A stretch of 38,155 nt of DNA from Gemmatimonadota bacterium (GCA_009840215.1 VXOC01000046.1:1-38155); one strand, 5' to 3'. Shown: positions 1 to 8,878, counted from the stretch's first letter. Numbers and translations: made by a program. Notes: generated by a model from the sequence alone, not told the origin.

Positions 1-449
1 ACCTCCGCCCCACCCCGCGTCACGACGGTTCTCGCACGCCCCACGGCCACCACATCAACCACGGCCGGACCCGGAGACCGGCTCACGTCGCCTCCGATGA
101 TCGCCACCCCCACCCGGTCGCCGGCGGCGCGGACGCCACGCTGCAACTCCAGCGCAAGCGTAGGGTCCCCGCGGACGGCCAGAGACACCAGGAGCGCCTC
201 GGGCTTCGCGCCCATCGCCGCAAGGTCGCTGAGGGCGGCGGCACCGGCCCGGAAGCCCGCCTCTACGGGGGAGATCCAGTCCAGCCGAAAGTGGACCCCC
301 TCGATGGCCAGGTCGGTTGACAACACCAGTCCTCCCCGGAGGAAGGCCGCATCGTCTCCGGGACCCAGCCTTACGGCCCGGCTTCCCCTCCAGCCGATGG
401 ACACAAGGCGTCGAACCAGCTCGGCCTCGTCCACGGAGTCATACCTCAA
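1..449 (-). CDS. thiL: Thiamine-monophosphate kinase, N-terminal part (runs off left edge)
   Basis: ThiL phosphorylates thiamine monophosphate to thiamine diphosphate with ATP, the last step of thiamine cofactor synthesis in the cytoplasm. About 149 codons are present. The N-terminal signature is clear: LGPGDDAA near residues 28-35 with the metal-binding aspartates D32 and D33, STDLAIEGVHF at 44-54, then the conserved LSDLAAMGAKP and IIGGDVS near 117-123. The C-terminal half lies beyond the window. The start is a TTG at 447-449 whose bases overlap the TGA stop of nnr (TTGA), so translation is probably coupled. I see no strong ribosome binding site, and the TTG is chosen from the overlap and the family's usual N-terminus. 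Function is sure; the exact start is less so. Confidence 0.9.
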   Translation of the reverse strand, partial: MRYDSVDEAELVRRLVSIGWRGSRAVRLGPGDDAAFLRGGLVLSTDLAIEGVHFRLDWISPVEAGFRAGAAALSDLAAMGAKPEALLVSLAVRGDPTLALELQRGVRAAGDRVGVAIIGGDVSRSPGPAVVDVVAVGRARTVVTRGGAE

Positions 450-2026
450 GTGGGGTGCCGCTGGTCGAAGGTGACAAAGGGGAACGGTAGGTCGGTGTGG
501 CCGTCGCCCTCCTCGCTCAACGCCGCGGGAATCGCCTGCACCACATCCGAGGGCATGAGCGCGGCCCCCATGCCGTCGTGTGAGGCCGCCCGGCCGGTCA
601 CATGCAGGGCAAGGCCCGCGGCGGGAAGAGGCTCGACGCCCTGGGCGAGAAACGACCCGATCGCGCCGGTGAGCACGTCCCCCATCCCCGCCACCGCCAG
701 GTCCGATCCGCCCTCCGTAGCGCTGACCAGCAGCCTCCCGTCGGGACCGGCCGCCAGCGACGGGGCACCCTTGAGCAGCGTCACCACTCCGTGCGCGGCG
801 GCGAAGTTCCGGGCGGTCGCGATCCGGTCACCCTGAACGTCCGCCACGGTGCCGCCGGTCAGGCTGGCCATCTCGCCCGGGTGCGGCGTCACGATCGTTT
901 TGCCACTGAGAAACAGCTCCGTGCCCCCGTCCGCACCGTGCGCGAGGAGGGTCAGCGCATCGGCATCGATCACCGAGGGGCGGGATCCGCGCGCGCGGAA
1001 GACCTGTTTCAGCTGTCGCAGCGCCGTCGTTCCCGTGCCCAGACCGGGTCCGATGGCCAGGGCGTCGCTCCGTTCCACGGCGTTTCGCAGGGCACCCTCG
1101 TCGCCGGCATCCACGAAGAGCGCCTCCGGAACCTCACCGAGCACCTCCGCGGCGTGGCCGGAGGCACACACGCGAACCAGGCCGGCTCCGCAGCGGAATG
1201 CGGCCCGGGCGGAGAGGACCGCGGCCCCCGGCATGGCCGATCCGGCCACGATGGTCAGCGCCCCCACGTCGTACTTGTGCGTCACCGCGGGCCGGCGCGG
1301 GAGCACCTGGTGCGCCCATCCGGGTGTGGCCAGCCGGGCCCAGTCCCCGGCTTCGGGTGGCGGGAACCCGATCTCGACGGCCACGACCCTGCCGCAATAC
1401 TCCCGCCCCGGGTGGAGGAGCGTCCCCAGCTTCGGCCACCCGAAGGCCACGGTGACATCCGCGCGAACGGCCTCGCCGGGCACCTCGCCGGTTGTACCGT
1501 CCACACCGGAGGGCGCGTCAAGGGCGACCACCGCAACCGCAGACCGGTTCGCCGCCCCGATGGCCTCCGCATGGATTGCCCGCGGTGCGCCGCGAATCCC
1601 GGTTCCCAGCAGGCCGTCGACCAGCACGCCCGCGTCGGCCAGAACCTGCGTCAGCTCGGCCGCCGCCTCGGGTCCGGCGGCATCGAATCTCGCGCAGGGA
1701 ATCTCCCAGCCATGCAGAACGGGATCGGGGCGAGGCCGACTGCCCACCGTCACGGCCAGCACGCGGCGGCCCCATGCGGAGAGCGCTCTGAGGCAAACGA
1801 GCGCGTCACCCCCGTTGTTGCCCGAACCGACGAGCGCAACAACGCGTCCTTCGGGGAACAGGTTTTCAACGATCAGCGCTGCCCGCTGGCCGGCATTCTC
1901 CATGAGAGCCGCCTCGGGGACTCCACGCTCGACGATCGCGGTGTGATCGAAGAGAGCCGCCTGTCTGGCGGTTGGCGCTCGTACTTCGGGTTTCCCGAAC
2001 GGCCCTTTGAGGCGGCCCGGGTTCAC
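446..2026 (-). CDS. nnr: Bifunctional NAD(P)H-hydrate epimerase / ADP-dependent NAD(P)H-hydrate dehydratase
   Basis: This is the two-domain nicotinamide-nucleotide repair enzyme. The N-terminal YjeF domain epimerises damaged NAD(P)H hydrates and the C-terminal ribokinase-like domain dehydrates them using ADP. At 526 residues it matches the bacterial fusion. The epimerase domain (about 15-225) has GSGNNGGDA at 67-75 and DGLLGTG at 137-143. The dehydratase domain (about 240-510) has IGPGLG near 325-330, IDADAL near 353-358, TPHPGE at 380-385, and AGMGDVLTG ending near 454; D450 is the expected catalytic aspartate. The usual GTGD or GSGD is GMGD here, a mild change. It starts three bases after the small zinc-ribbon gene stops and overlaps thiL, so the three look co-transcribed. 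Confidence 0.95.
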   Translation of the reverse strand: MNPGRLKGPFGKPEVRAPTARQAALFDHTAIVERGVPEAALMENAGQRAALIVENLFPEGRVVALVGSGNNGGDALVCLRALSAWGRRVLAVTVGSRPRPDPVLHGWEIPCARFDAAGPEAAAELTQVLADAGVLVDGLLGTGIRGAPRAIHAEAIGAANRSAVAVVALDAPSGVDGTTGEVPGEAVRADVTVAFGWPKLGTLLHPGREYCGRVVAVEIGFPPPEAGDWARLATPGWAHQVLPRRPAVTHKYDVGALTIVAGSAMPGAAVLSARAAFRCGAGLVRVCASGHAAEVLGEVPEALFVDAGDEGALRNAVERSDALAIGPGLGTGTTALRQLKQVFRARGSRPSVIDADALTLLAHGADGGTELFLSGKTIVTPHPGEMASLTGGTVADVQGDRIATARNFAAAHGVVTLLKGAPSLAAGPDGRLLVSATEGGSDLAVAGMGDVLTGAIGSFLAQGVEPLPAAGLALHVTGRAASHDGMGAALMPSDVVQAIPAALSEEGDGHTDLPFPFVTFDQRHPT

Positions 2027-2029
2027 GGC

Positions 2030-2233
2030 CTACTTGTAGCTCTGACCGATCGACCGCCCGAAGGTGATCTCGCCGTTATCGATACGGATATTGAATCCGC
2101 AGTCCGGGTTCGAACATACCCAGGCCTTGTAACGGATCGGAGCTCCATCGCGTCCATAGTCGGACATGGGAAGCAAGACACCGTCGTTGCATTTCCTGCA
2201 GCTGGCGAAATTGTTGTCATCCAACGTGTTCAT
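2030..2233 (-). CDS. Small zinc-ribbon-like protein of unknown function
   Basis: A 67-residue protein that I cannot assign to a named family. It has two cysteine pairs, C12-x2-C15 and C40-x4-C45, separated by 24 residues, which is the spacing expected of a zinc ribbon. The second pair lies in the motif WVCSNPDCGF, as in many small nucleic-acid-associated ribbons. No signal peptide or membrane segment is visible. It precedes nnr by three bases and follows a 188-bp spacer, so it may be the first gene of a zinc-ribbon/nnr/thiL unit. Reality as a gene is supported by the tight spacing, the ATG start and the motif pair. Its role is unknown. Confidence 0.72.
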   Translation of the reverse strand: MNTLDDNNFASCRKCNDGVLLPMSDYGRDGAPIRYKAWVCSNPDCGFNIRIDNGEITFGRSIGQSYK

Positions 2234-2421
2234 CGAACCCTCGTCATTGGCCTATCTTGACGACCTACTGTAAGGTCGCCTCCAGGTGTGGTTTGCGGTC
2301 CGCCGACCGTACTTCGCGCCATCGGTCCTCGCAAGTTTCTAGGGGGCGGAAGCTACCAGAAAACCCGCCCGTTTGCCAGACATAACCGCAATTCTCACCC
2401 GGAAAACCGCCTCTCGCGCCC
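2234..2421. other. Intergenic spacer, 188 bp, probable promoter region for the zinc-ribbon/nnr/thiL genes
   Basis: No coding sequence is supported here. The stretch is less GC-rich than its flanks and lies between the stop of the Minf_1886-family gene and the start of the zinc-ribbon gene, both on the minus strand. It is the natural place for a promoter, but I found no hexamer pair that I would defend. No clear hairpin with a T-run is visible either. Confidence 0.35.
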
Positions 2422-2847
2422 TCAATCCGCCGTTGTGACCACCGTCCAGGGGCAGACGGTCGCCACCTTCCACGGATAAACGGTCCAGGGATAGTTGTGG
2501 TCGAAAACCTCCTCGAAGTCGAAGACATCCGCGAAATCCTCGCGACGATCGCTGGGATCCTTGACCAGGATCCCCATTTCCACCAGGTCGAAGACCATCT
2601 CGCCCAGATCCTCCGTCGAGTGGATTCCCCAGTATTCGAGTACGGTGCGGGCCATCGGGCCGAACCTCTCCATCGCCAGCCCCCGAACCGCCTCCGCCAG
2701 CTCCCGTCCGGAGATGTGGCGCCGTTCGCTCAAACCCGAAATCAGCCCGTGGAGCGCATCCAGGACGAAGTCGTACGCGTCACGGTGGAACCGGACGTTG
2801 GCCAGTTGTACGGTGGCCGGAGCTTCGAAGTGGTCGTAGGCGCTCAT
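2422..2847 (-). CDS. Minf_1886 family protein (conserved, function unknown)
   Basis: A 141-residue protein matching the Minf_1886 family, a conserved bacterial family of unknown function. Recognised stretches are HISGRELAEAVRGLAMERFG in the middle, ARTVLEYWGIHSTEDLGEMV, and the family ending DRREDFADVFDFEEVFD near 100-117. After this the protein carries an extra tail of about 22 residues with three PW[T/K]V-type units (PWTV, PWKV, PWTV), which I do not recall from relatives. It lies directly downstream of glyA (17 bases), so it is likely read with it. No catalytic motif, signal peptide or membrane segment is evident. Family assignment is from memory of the pattern. Confidence 0.82.
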   Translation of the reverse strand: MSAYDHFEAPATVQLANVRFHRDAYDFVLDALHGLISGLSERRHISGRELAEAVRGLAMERFGPMARTVLEYWGIHSTEDLGEMVFDLVEMGILVKDPSDRREDFADVFDFEEVFDHNYPWTVYPWKVATVCPWTVVTTAD

Positions 2848-2864
2848 GACCCAATTTCACATGG

Positions 2865-4118
2865 TCAGGTTGAGGACGCCAGTTGGTCGTACAGCGGGTA
2901 GGCCGCACACATTTCGCCAACCTGCCGGCGGACCCGGCGAATCCCGTCTTCGTCGCGCGGGCGCTCGAGGATGTCGGCGATCCAGCCGCCGATCGTGCGG
3001 ATCTCTTCCGGCCCAATGCCACGGGTGGTGATTGCGGGCGTGCCGATTCGCAGCCCCGATGTCACGAACGGAGACCGGGTCTCGCCGGGGACGGTATTCT
3101 TGTTGACGGTGATTCCCGCGCGTTCGAGCGCCTGCTCGGCGTCCTTCCCGGTCAGGTCGCGGTCCCGGAGATCGACCAGGATGAGGTGATTGTCGGTCCC
3201 TCCGGACACCAGGCGCACCCCACGCCCCATGAGCGTGTCCGCCAGGAGGCGCGCGTTCTCCACGACGCGGCGCCCATACACTCTGAAACCCGGTGAGAGT
3301 GCCTCCCCCAGGGCGACCGCCTTCGAGGCGATGACGTGGACGAGGGGACCCCCCTGGATGAAGGGGAAGACCATCCTGTCGATGGCTTTGGCATGTTCTT
3401 CGCGACACATCACCAGGCCACCGCGGGGACCACGCAGCGTCTTGTGGGTGGTCGTGGTCACCACGTCGGCGTGGGGGACGGGGCTGGGGTGGTGCCCTCC
3501 CGCCACGAGGCCCGCGATGTGCGCCAGGTCGCACAGGTGAATCGCGCCGACCTCCCTGGCAATCGCGCCGAAGGCCTCGAACTCGATGGTGCGGGGATAG
3601 GCGGAGGCACCCGTCACGATCATCTTCGGGCGCGCCCGGAGGGCGGTCTCGCGCACCTCGTCATAGTCGATCCGGGCGTCCGACTCGCGCACCCCGTACG
3701 CGGAAACCTCGAAGAAGCGCCCGCTGAAATTGACGGGCGAGCCGTGGGTGAGGTGGCCCCCGTGGCTGAGGTTCATGCCGAGGATGCGGTCGCCGGGATC
3801 GAGGAAGGCGAAGTAGCCGGCCATGTTGGCCTGCGCCCCCGAGTGGGGCTGTACGTTCGCGTGATCCGCGCCGAAGAGTTCCGTGGCGCGGGTGCGGGCC
3901 AGCTCCTCGACCTGGTCGGCGAACTCGCAGCCTCCGTAGTAGCGCCTCCCGGGCAATCCCTCCGCGTACTTGTGGGTGAAGACCGTGCCGAGGGCTTCCC
4001 GTACCGCCGGGGACACGAAGTTCTCGCTCGCGATCATCTCGAGCTGGCCGCGCTGCCGGGAGGCTTCTCCCAGCACGGCACGATAGACCCGTTCGTCCGA
4101 CCCTTTCAGGTGTCGCAT
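2865..4118 (-). CDS. glyA: Serine hydroxymethyltransferase
   Basis: GlyA is the PLP enzyme that converts serine and tetrahydrofolate to glycine and 5,10-methylene-tetrahydrofolate in the cytoplasm. The protein is 417 residues, the family norm. Visible landmarks are [11 protein letters not shown] at 29-39, [13 protein letters not shown] at 53-65, SGAQANMA at 93-100, the PLP-region [12 protein letters not shown] near 197-208, and the active-site lysine K226 in [14 protein letters not shown]. The reading frame stays open upstream to 4286, but that part lies inside the acyl-CoA dehydrogenase gene. The ATG at 4116-4118, five bases after that gene's stop, gives the usual N-terminus. It is the distal enzyme gene of the thiolase operon. 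Confidence 0.97.
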   Translation of the reverse strand: MRHLKGSDERVYRAVLGEASRQRGQLEMIASENFVSPAVREALGTVFTHKYAEGLPGRRYYGGCEFADQVEELARTRATELFGADHANVQPHSGAQANMAGYFAFLDPGDRILGMNLSHGGHLTHGSPVNFSGRFFEVSAYGVRESDARIDYDEVRETALRARPKMIVTGASAYPRTIEFEAFGAIAREVGAIHLCDLAHIAGLVAGGHHPSPVPHADVVTTTTHKTLRGPRGGLVMCREEHAKAIDRMVFPFIQGGPLVHVIASKAVALGEALSPGFRVYGRRVVENARLLADTLMGRGVRLVSGGTDNHLILVDLRDRDLTGKDAEQALERAGITVNKNTVPGETRSPFVTSGLRIGTPAITTRGIGPEEIRTIGGWIADILERPRDEDGIRRVRRQVGEMCAAYPLYDQLASST

Positions 4119-4123
4119 CGGGC

Positions 4124-5281
4124 TCACAACGACCGCGTGAGGGCGCGGCCGATCACCAGCCTCAGGATTTCGCTGGTTCCTTCGTATATCTCGGTGCCCT
4201 TGGCATCCCGCATGAGTTTCTCCACCGGAAATTCCCGCATGAAACCATAACCGCCGAAGATGCGAACCGCCTCTTCGGTCACCCACATGGCCGTCTCGCT
4301 GGCCAGCAGCTTCGCCATGGCCGAGCGCGCCGTGACCGGAAGGCCTTCGCTGTCACCGCGCCCCCGTTCCTCCCACGCGGCCGCGCCCTCCATGACCAGG
4401 GCTCGGGAGCCGGCGATCCTGGAAGCCATCATCGCGAGGCTGCTTCTGATGGCGCCGAAGTCCGCGATGGGACGGCCGAACTGGCGCCGCTCGCGCGCGT
4501 ATCTGGTGGCGTGTTCCAGCGCCGCCTGTCCGATTCCCACCGCCTGGGCCGCGATGCCCAGCCGTCCCAGGTCCAGGGCCCCCAGTGCGTACCCCAGTGC
4601 CCGTCCCGGGTCTCCCACCAGCCGTTCCCGACCCACCCGCACCCCCTCGAGGGCCACCGAGACGGTCTCCGAGGCGCAAAGACCCATCGTCTTCTCCCGC
4701 CTCCCCACCCGGTACCCCTCGGCACCGGTGTCGACCAGGAAGGCGCCGATCGGTGGCCGTGCCGAGACGGGGCCGGTCCTGGCGAAGACGATTGCCAGGT
4801 CGGCGCGGGAACCGTTGGTGACCCACTTCTTCGATCCCGAGATGACCCAGTCCCCGTCATCCTCGCGTGCCCGGGTCGTCATGGCCGATGGATCGCTGCC
4901 CGCCTCCGCCTCGGAAAGCGCGAAGGCGGCGATCTTCTGTCCAGAGGCGAGCGCGGGCAGCCAGCGGGTCTTCTGCTCCTCGCTGCCGTGCGTGAGGAGA
5001 ATGTGGGGGACGGGCCCGTTCTGAATCGCCACGGTGAGCGCCAGGGCCGCATCGCCGCGGGCAATCTCCTCCATCGCGACCAGATAGGTGGGGGTGTCGA
5101 AGCCCAGCCCGCCGTACTCCGGAGGGGTGAGCATCCCCAGAAACCCCAGCTCGGCGAGCCTGTCCAGCACCTCCCGGTCGAAGGCCCGGTCGCGGTCCCA
5201 AGCGGCTGCACGCGGCACGATCTCGCCCTCGGCGAAGTCGCGCGCCAGGTCGCGAATCTCGCGCTGTTCGGCGTTGAGCAC
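4124..5281 (-). CDS. Acyl-CoA dehydrogenase
   Basis: A 385-residue flavoenzyme of the acyl-CoA dehydrogenase family, which oxidises acyl-CoA to trans-2-enoyl-CoA and passes electrons to an electron-transfer flavoprotein. Features seen: the N-terminal helical domain opening [17 protein letters not shown], the FAD-binding stretch [10 protein letters not shown] in the middle domain, [11 protein letters not shown], the C-terminal domain with RRQFGRPI, and the catalytic glutamate E367 in YEGTSEI. Chain-length preference cannot be read from sequence; the short/medium-chain (butyryl-like) subgroup looks likely from its neighbours hbd and thiolase. It starts at a GTG three bases after the hbd stop. 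Confidence 0.94.
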   Translation of the reverse strand: MLNAEQREIRDLARDFAEGEIVPRAAAWDRDRAFDREVLDRLAELGFLGMLTPPEYGGLGFDTPTYLVAMEEIARGDAALALTVAIQNGPVPHILLTHGSEEQKTRWLPALASGQKIAAFALSEAEAGSDPSAMTTRAREDDGDWVISGSKKWVTNGSRADLAIVFARTGPVSARPPIGAFLVDTGAEGYRVGRREKTMGLCASETVSVALEGVRVGRERLVGDPGRALGYALGALDLGRLGIAAQAVGIGQAALEHATRYARERRQFGRPIADFGAIRSSLAMMASRIAGSRALVMEGAAAWEERGRGDSEGLPVTARSAMAKLLASETAMWVTEEAVRIFGGYGFMREFPVEKLMRDAKGTEIYEGTSEILRLVIGRALTRSL

Positions 5282-5284
5282 GCT

Positions 5285-6145
5285 TCAGCGATCCCGGTTG
5301 TAGTCGTGGAATCCCCGCCCCGACTTGCGTCCCAGCCACCCCGCCGCCACGTACTGGCGCAGCAGCGGACAGGGGCGGTAGCGGTCGTCGCCCAGCTCCC
5401 GGTGCAGCACCTCGAGGATGTTCAGACAGGTGTCGAGGCCAATCAGGTCGGCCAGCGCCAGCGGCCCCATGGGGTGATTCATGCCGAGCTTCATGACCGT
5501 ATCGATGGCGTCCGCCTCGGCGACCCCCTCCATCAGCGCGAAGACCGCCTCGTTGATCATCGGAGCCAGGATCCGGTTGGAGACGAAGCCGGGGAAGTCC
5601 CGCACCTCGACGGGGACCTTCCCGAGAGACCGGGAGAGTGACATCACGGCCTCGGTGGTGTCGTCGTCGGTGCGCAATCCGCGAATGACCTCGACGAGCT
5701 TCATCACCGGGACGGGGTTCATGAAGTGCATCCCGATGACCTTTCCGGGGCGCCTGGTGCGGGCGGCGATCGCGGTGATCGAGATCGACGAGGTGTTCGA
5801 GGCAAGGATCGCGCCGGGCGGTGCCAACCGGTCGAGCTGTTCGAAGATCTCGTACTTGAGCTCCGCGATTTCCGGCACCGCCTCGACCACCAACACCGCC
5901 TGGCCCACGCGCTCCAGTCCGGTTGCCGGTTCGATGCGTTCCAGGGCCCCGTCGCGGTCTGCCGCGTCGATCCTCCCCTTCGAAAGCTGCCGCTCCAGGT
6001 TGCGCCCGACTGTGGCGACGCCGCGATCCAGCGCATCAGGATCCGAGTCCGCCAGCACGACCTCCAGCCCGGCCAGCGCGCACACGTGGGCGATGCCGTT
6101 ACCCATTGTGCCGGCGCCCACGACAGCCACTCGATTGATCGTCAT
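5285..6145 (-). CDS. hbd: 3-hydroxyacyl-CoA (3-hydroxybutyryl-CoA) dehydrogenase
   Basis: A single-function NAD(P)-dependent 3-hydroxyacyl-CoA dehydrogenase of 286 residues, interconverting 3-hydroxyacyl-CoA and 3-oxoacyl-CoA. It shows the Rossmann motif VVGAGTMGNGIA at 8-19, EAVPE at 88-92, SNTSSISIT near 116-123, and the catalytic histidine H140 in GMHFMNPVPVMKLVE. The C-terminal domain has GFVSNRIL and the closing RKSGRGFHDY. There is no fused crotonase domain. Its ATG overlaps the TGA of the CPBP gene (ATGA). With thiolase and acyl-CoA dehydrogenase in the same operon it supports short-chain beta-oxidation or its reverse; the direction is not decidable from sequence. Confidence 0.94.
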   Translation of the reverse strand: MTINRVAVVGAGTMGNGIAHVCALAGLEVVLADSDPDALDRGVATVGRNLERQLSKGRIDAADRDGALERIEPATGLERVGQAVLVVEAVPEIAELKYEIFEQLDRLAPPGAILASNTSSISITAIAARTRRPGKVIGMHFMNPVPVMKLVEVIRGLRTDDDTTEAVMSLSRSLGKVPVEVRDFPGFVSNRILAPMINEAVFALMEGVAEADAIDTVMKLGMNHPMGPLALADLIGLDTCLNILEVLHRELGDDRYRPCPLLRQYVAAGWLGRKSGRGFHDYNRDR

Positions 6146-7014
6146 TCAGTCTCCTCCGCAGGGATTTGTCCGCGGGCCGCAAGCCAACGTGCGGGAACGA
6201 TCCGGGTTCGCGCCACGATCAGAATCGCCAGTGCCAGGGCGACGGTGGCGGAAAGTCCCCCCTCGAGGCCGAAATCTCCCCCGGTCACCCACGCCGTGCC
6301 GATGGCCGACACTTCGATCAGCGGCGCATCCACCAGTTCCAGTCCGCTCACCGGAAGATCCGCCACGAAACCGGTTGCCAGGTTCCATCCCGTGTGTACG
6401 CCCGTCGCCCACCATAGATCCCCGGTCTTCAGGCAGAGCAGTCCGAGCAGGACACCGGCCAGCACGATGTTGAGGAGCGCCATCCGCCCCACGTTGGGAT
6501 TGGCACCGTGCAGCACCGAGAAGGCAGCAGAGGTCACAGCCAGGGCCGGCCAGGGGCCCCATCGGTCCAGGAGCACCCGCAGGGGATACCCCCTCACGGC
6601 GATCTCCTCGCTCGCGGCCGCGGGGAGCAGGATCAGCCCGGTCCACATCCCGGTGGCGGCATACTCGATGACGGTGCCTCCCTCCAGCCCGTATCGCAGC
6701 CCTCCGAGGCCGATCGCGATGGCCACCGCCGGCAGCACGAAAGCGACACCGAGGAGCGTGCCCAGCAACAGTCCCCGCCCAGCCCCCCTCCGTGGCAGCC
6801 CGATGTCGGGCAGCGACCTCCTCCCGTCCATCCGCAGGACGATCGCGCTCGCCACCAAAGCGCCAACGAACTGGAGCGATCCGAACGCGGCCAGACTCTC
6901 CGGCCGTCCAGCCAGGCCGAACAGGACGATGACAACAACGACGAAGAGAGCCGCAAAGCCGCCCAGCCGAAACAGGATGGGGACGATTTCACTCCTCTCC
7001 GGAAGGAGGCGCAC
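6142..7014 (-). CDS. CPBP-family intramembrane metalloprotease
   Basis: A membrane protein of about 290 residues from the CPBP/Abi family (prenyl-protease-like). Several hydrophobic segments are obvious (for example about 19-35, 45-60, 81-103 and near the C-terminus). The family motifs are present: EEIAVR at 136-141 (EExxxR), FSVLH at 165-169 (FxxxH), and HTGWN further on. Bacterial members may cleave membrane substrates or act in immunity to bacteriocins; the substrate here is unknown. The frame is open far upstream through bioY, but no ATG fits. A GTG at 7012-7014, five bases after the bioY stop, is my best start, without a good ribosome binding site. Confidence 0.85.
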   Translation of the reverse strand: MRLLPERSEIVPILFRLGGFAALFVVVVIVLFGLAGRPESLAAFGSLQFVGALVASAIVLRMDGRRSLPDIGLPRRGAGRGLLLGTLLGVAFVLPAVAIAIGLGGLRYGLEGGTVIEYAATGMWTGLILLPAAASEEIAVRGYPLRVLLDRWGPWPALAVTSAAFSVLHGANPNVGRMALLNIVLAGVLLGLLCLKTGDLWWATGVHTGWNLATGFVADLPVSGLELVDAPLIEVSAIGTAWVTGGDFGLEGGLSATVALALAILIVARTRIVPARWLAARGQIPAEETE

Positions 7015-7019
7015 GGTTG

Positions 7020-7652
7020 CTATGTCCGCGGATCTCCGTTCTGCGGAACTCGCCGCGAGAACGCCCACCGCGCCACGACGTACACGATGGCGGCCTTGAT
7101 GACCGCGCCCGGCAGGAACGGCTGCACACCCGAGGCGAACACCTCGCGCCCACCCAACCCGGTCACCACCGACAACCAACCGGCCCCCGAGGCGAAGATC
7201 AGCGCGGTCGCCACGACCAGCGCGACCGCCGTGCGCACCCGGTGCCTCTCGCGGCCGGCGATCCAGCCCGCCAGGGCCGCCGCGGCCGGGAAGGCCAGCA
7301 GGTAACCGCCGGTCGGGCTCAGCAGCCAGGGCAGCCCGGCTCCCCCCATCGCGAAGACCGGGACGCCGGCGAGACCCAGGCCCAGGTACAGGAGCTGTGA
7401 GGCCGCGCCGGCAACCGGTCCGAGCAACACTCCCGCGAGCAGCACGAAGAGCGTCTGCAGCGTCATGGGAACCGGCGTGAAGCCGAGGGGCACTGCGACC
7501 TGCCCGCCCACTGCCGTCAGGGCCGCGAACACAAGGACCGCCACCGGAACCACCACCGGGCGGTTCGCGGCCAGGAGACGTGTGAAGGGGGCGGTCACCG
7601 AACGCTCGGCTTCGGCCAGGGCGATGTCGGTGGTCGTGTGGGACTGGATCAT
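7020..7652 (-). CDS. bioY: Biotin transporter substrate-binding membrane protein BioY
   Basis: BioY is the biotin-specific S-component of an ECF transporter, acting alone or with an EcfAAT module; no EcfA or EcfT gene is in view. The 210-residue protein has the family's N-terminal segment GGQVAVPLGFTPVPMTLQTL, then LLAGVLLGPVAGAASQLLYL, the GLAGVPVFA loop, SPTGGYLLAFP, and a C-terminal LPGAVIKAAIVYVVA helix; about six membrane spans fit. The ATG at 7650-7652 has AGGAAG upstream at good spacing. The frame runs on upstream through thiolase, but that extension is spurious. It sits between thiolase and the CPBP gene, an unusual place for a vitamin importer, probably only operon packing. Confidence 0.93.
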   Translation of the reverse strand: MIQSHTTTDIALAEAERSVTAPFTRLLAANRPVVVPVAVLVFAALTAVGGQVAVPLGFTPVPMTLQTLFVLLAGVLLGPVAGAASQLLYLGLGLAGVPVFAMGGAGLPWLLSPTGGYLLAFPAAAALAGWIAGRERHRVRTAVALVVATALIFASGAGWLSVVTGLGGREVFASGVQPFLPGAVIKAAIVYVVARWAFSRRVPQNGDPRT

Positions 7653-7666
7653 GCCGTCTTCCTCGT

Positions 7667-8878
7667 TCAGTTCGTGCGTACGGCCAGGGCGACCGCGTTG
7701 CCGCCGCCGAGACACAGAGTGGCCATCCCGGTCTCCACGTCCCGCGCGGCCATCGCTCCCAGCAAGGTAACCAGGATCCGCGCGCCCGACGCCCCGATGG
7801 GGTGCCCCAGCGCCACCGCTCCACCCCGCACATTCACGCGATCGGGATCCAGGTGCAGCTCCCGCATGTCCGCGATGGCCTGCACGGCAAACGCTTCGTT
7901 CATCTCCACCAGTCCGTAGTCTCCGATCTCCGTACCTTCCCGCCGCATCAGGTTGCGGACGGCCCTGACCGGTGCAAAGAAGAGGTCTCGCGGCTCCGTG
8001 CCCCCCGCCGCGTAGCCGGTTATGACCGCCCGGAAGGGCAGACCGTGGGTGACGGCGTACTCCTGGCTGGCCACGACCAGCGCGGACGCCCCGTCGTTCA
8101 GGCCCGGCGCGTTGCCGGCGGTGACGACCAGCTCGCCGAGGCCCGGGGGTGCGTCGCGCGGGAATGCCGGACGCAGACGGCCCAGCGCTTCCAGCGAGGT
8201 GTCGCGGCGGGGGCCTTCGTCGGTATCCACCGTCGTCGCGCCGCGACGGGTCTCGACCGTGACCGGAACGATCTCCGCCCCGAACCCGCCCCCGTCCATT
8301 GCGGCGACGGCCTTCCGGTGGGACGCGAGCGCGAACGAGTCCGCCTCCTCCCGCGTGACGCCGGCCTTCGCAGCCGTGTACTCGGCGTGTCCCCCCATAT
8401 GGCAGTCCCCGAAAGAGCACCAGAGACCGTCGTGCACCAGTCCGTCCTGCACGGTGCGATCCCCGAACTTCACCCCGCCCCTCATCCCCCGCAGGTAGTA
8501 CGGCACGTTCGACATCGACTCGAAGCCACCCGCCACCACCAGCCGCGCGTCACCCGCCCTGACCGCCTGGGCCGCGAGCATGACCGCCTTGAGGCCGGAC
8601 CCGCACACCTTGTTCACGGTGACCGCGGGGACGCTCGCCGGCACGCCTCCGTTAACGGCCGCCTGGCGGGCCGGGGCCTGACCTGCTCCGGCGCTCACCA
8701 CGTTGCCCATGATCACCTCGTCGATCTCGGAGACGTCGATGCCGGCACGCGCCACCACTTCACGCACCGCAACAGCGCCCAGTTCAGGTCCCGAGAGGGG
8801 ACTCAGTCCTCCCAGGAATCGTCCGATCGGGGTGCGGACTCCCTCCAGGATTACGGGTGTGCGGGCAGCGTCGGGCAA
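7667..8878 (-). CDS. Acetyl-CoA C-acetyltransferase (thiolase)
   Basis: A thiolase of about 403 residues that condenses two acetyl-CoA to acetoacetyl-CoA or cleaves 3-oxoacyl-CoA. The nucleophilic cysteine lies in NKVCGSGLKAV (residue 92 with this start). NEAFAVQ, the GHPIGASGARI histidine motif, and the C-terminal CLGGGNAVAL cysteine motif are also present. Two TTG starts are possible: 8918-8920, only about 7 nt from the predicted transcription start, and 8876-8878, which gives the family's usual short lead-in before VILEGVRTPIGRF. I chose 8878. It heads an operon with bioY, the CPBP gene, hbd, acyl-CoA dehydrogenase and glyA. No crotonase is present nearby. Confidence 0.93.
   Translation of the reverse strand: MPDAARTPVILEGVRTPIGRFLGGLSPLSGPELGAVAVREVVARAGIDVSEIDEVIMGNVVSAGAGQAPARQAAVNGGVPASVPAVTVNKVCGSGLKAVMLAAQAVRAGDARLVVAGGFESMSNVPYYLRGMRGGVKFGDRTVQDGLVHDGLWCSFGDCHMGGHAEYTAAKAGVTREEADSFALASHRKAVAAMDGGGFGAEIVPVTVETRRGATTVDTDEGPRRDTSLEALGRLRPAFPRDAPPGLGELVVTAGNAPGLNDGASALVVASQEYAVTHGLPFRAVITGYAAGGTEPRDLFFAPVRAVRNLMRREGTEIGDYGLVEMNEAFAVQAIADMRELHLDPDRVNVRGGAVALGHPIGASGARILVTLLGAMAARDVETGMATLCLGGGNAVALAVRTN

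Noticed and set aside
602-2260. 552-codon plus-strand frame
   Set aside because: Antisense to nnr and the zinc-ribbon gene, both well supported.
2865-4286. Longer glyA reading frame with 56 extra N-terminal residues
   Set aside because: The extra part overlaps the acyl-CoA dehydrogenase gene, whose catalytic end is certain, and is unlike any SHMT.
7653-8420. N-terminal extension of bioY and of the CPBP frame through the thiolase gene
   Set aside because: The added residues are arginine- and glycine-rich noise and the inner starts give the family's normal ends.
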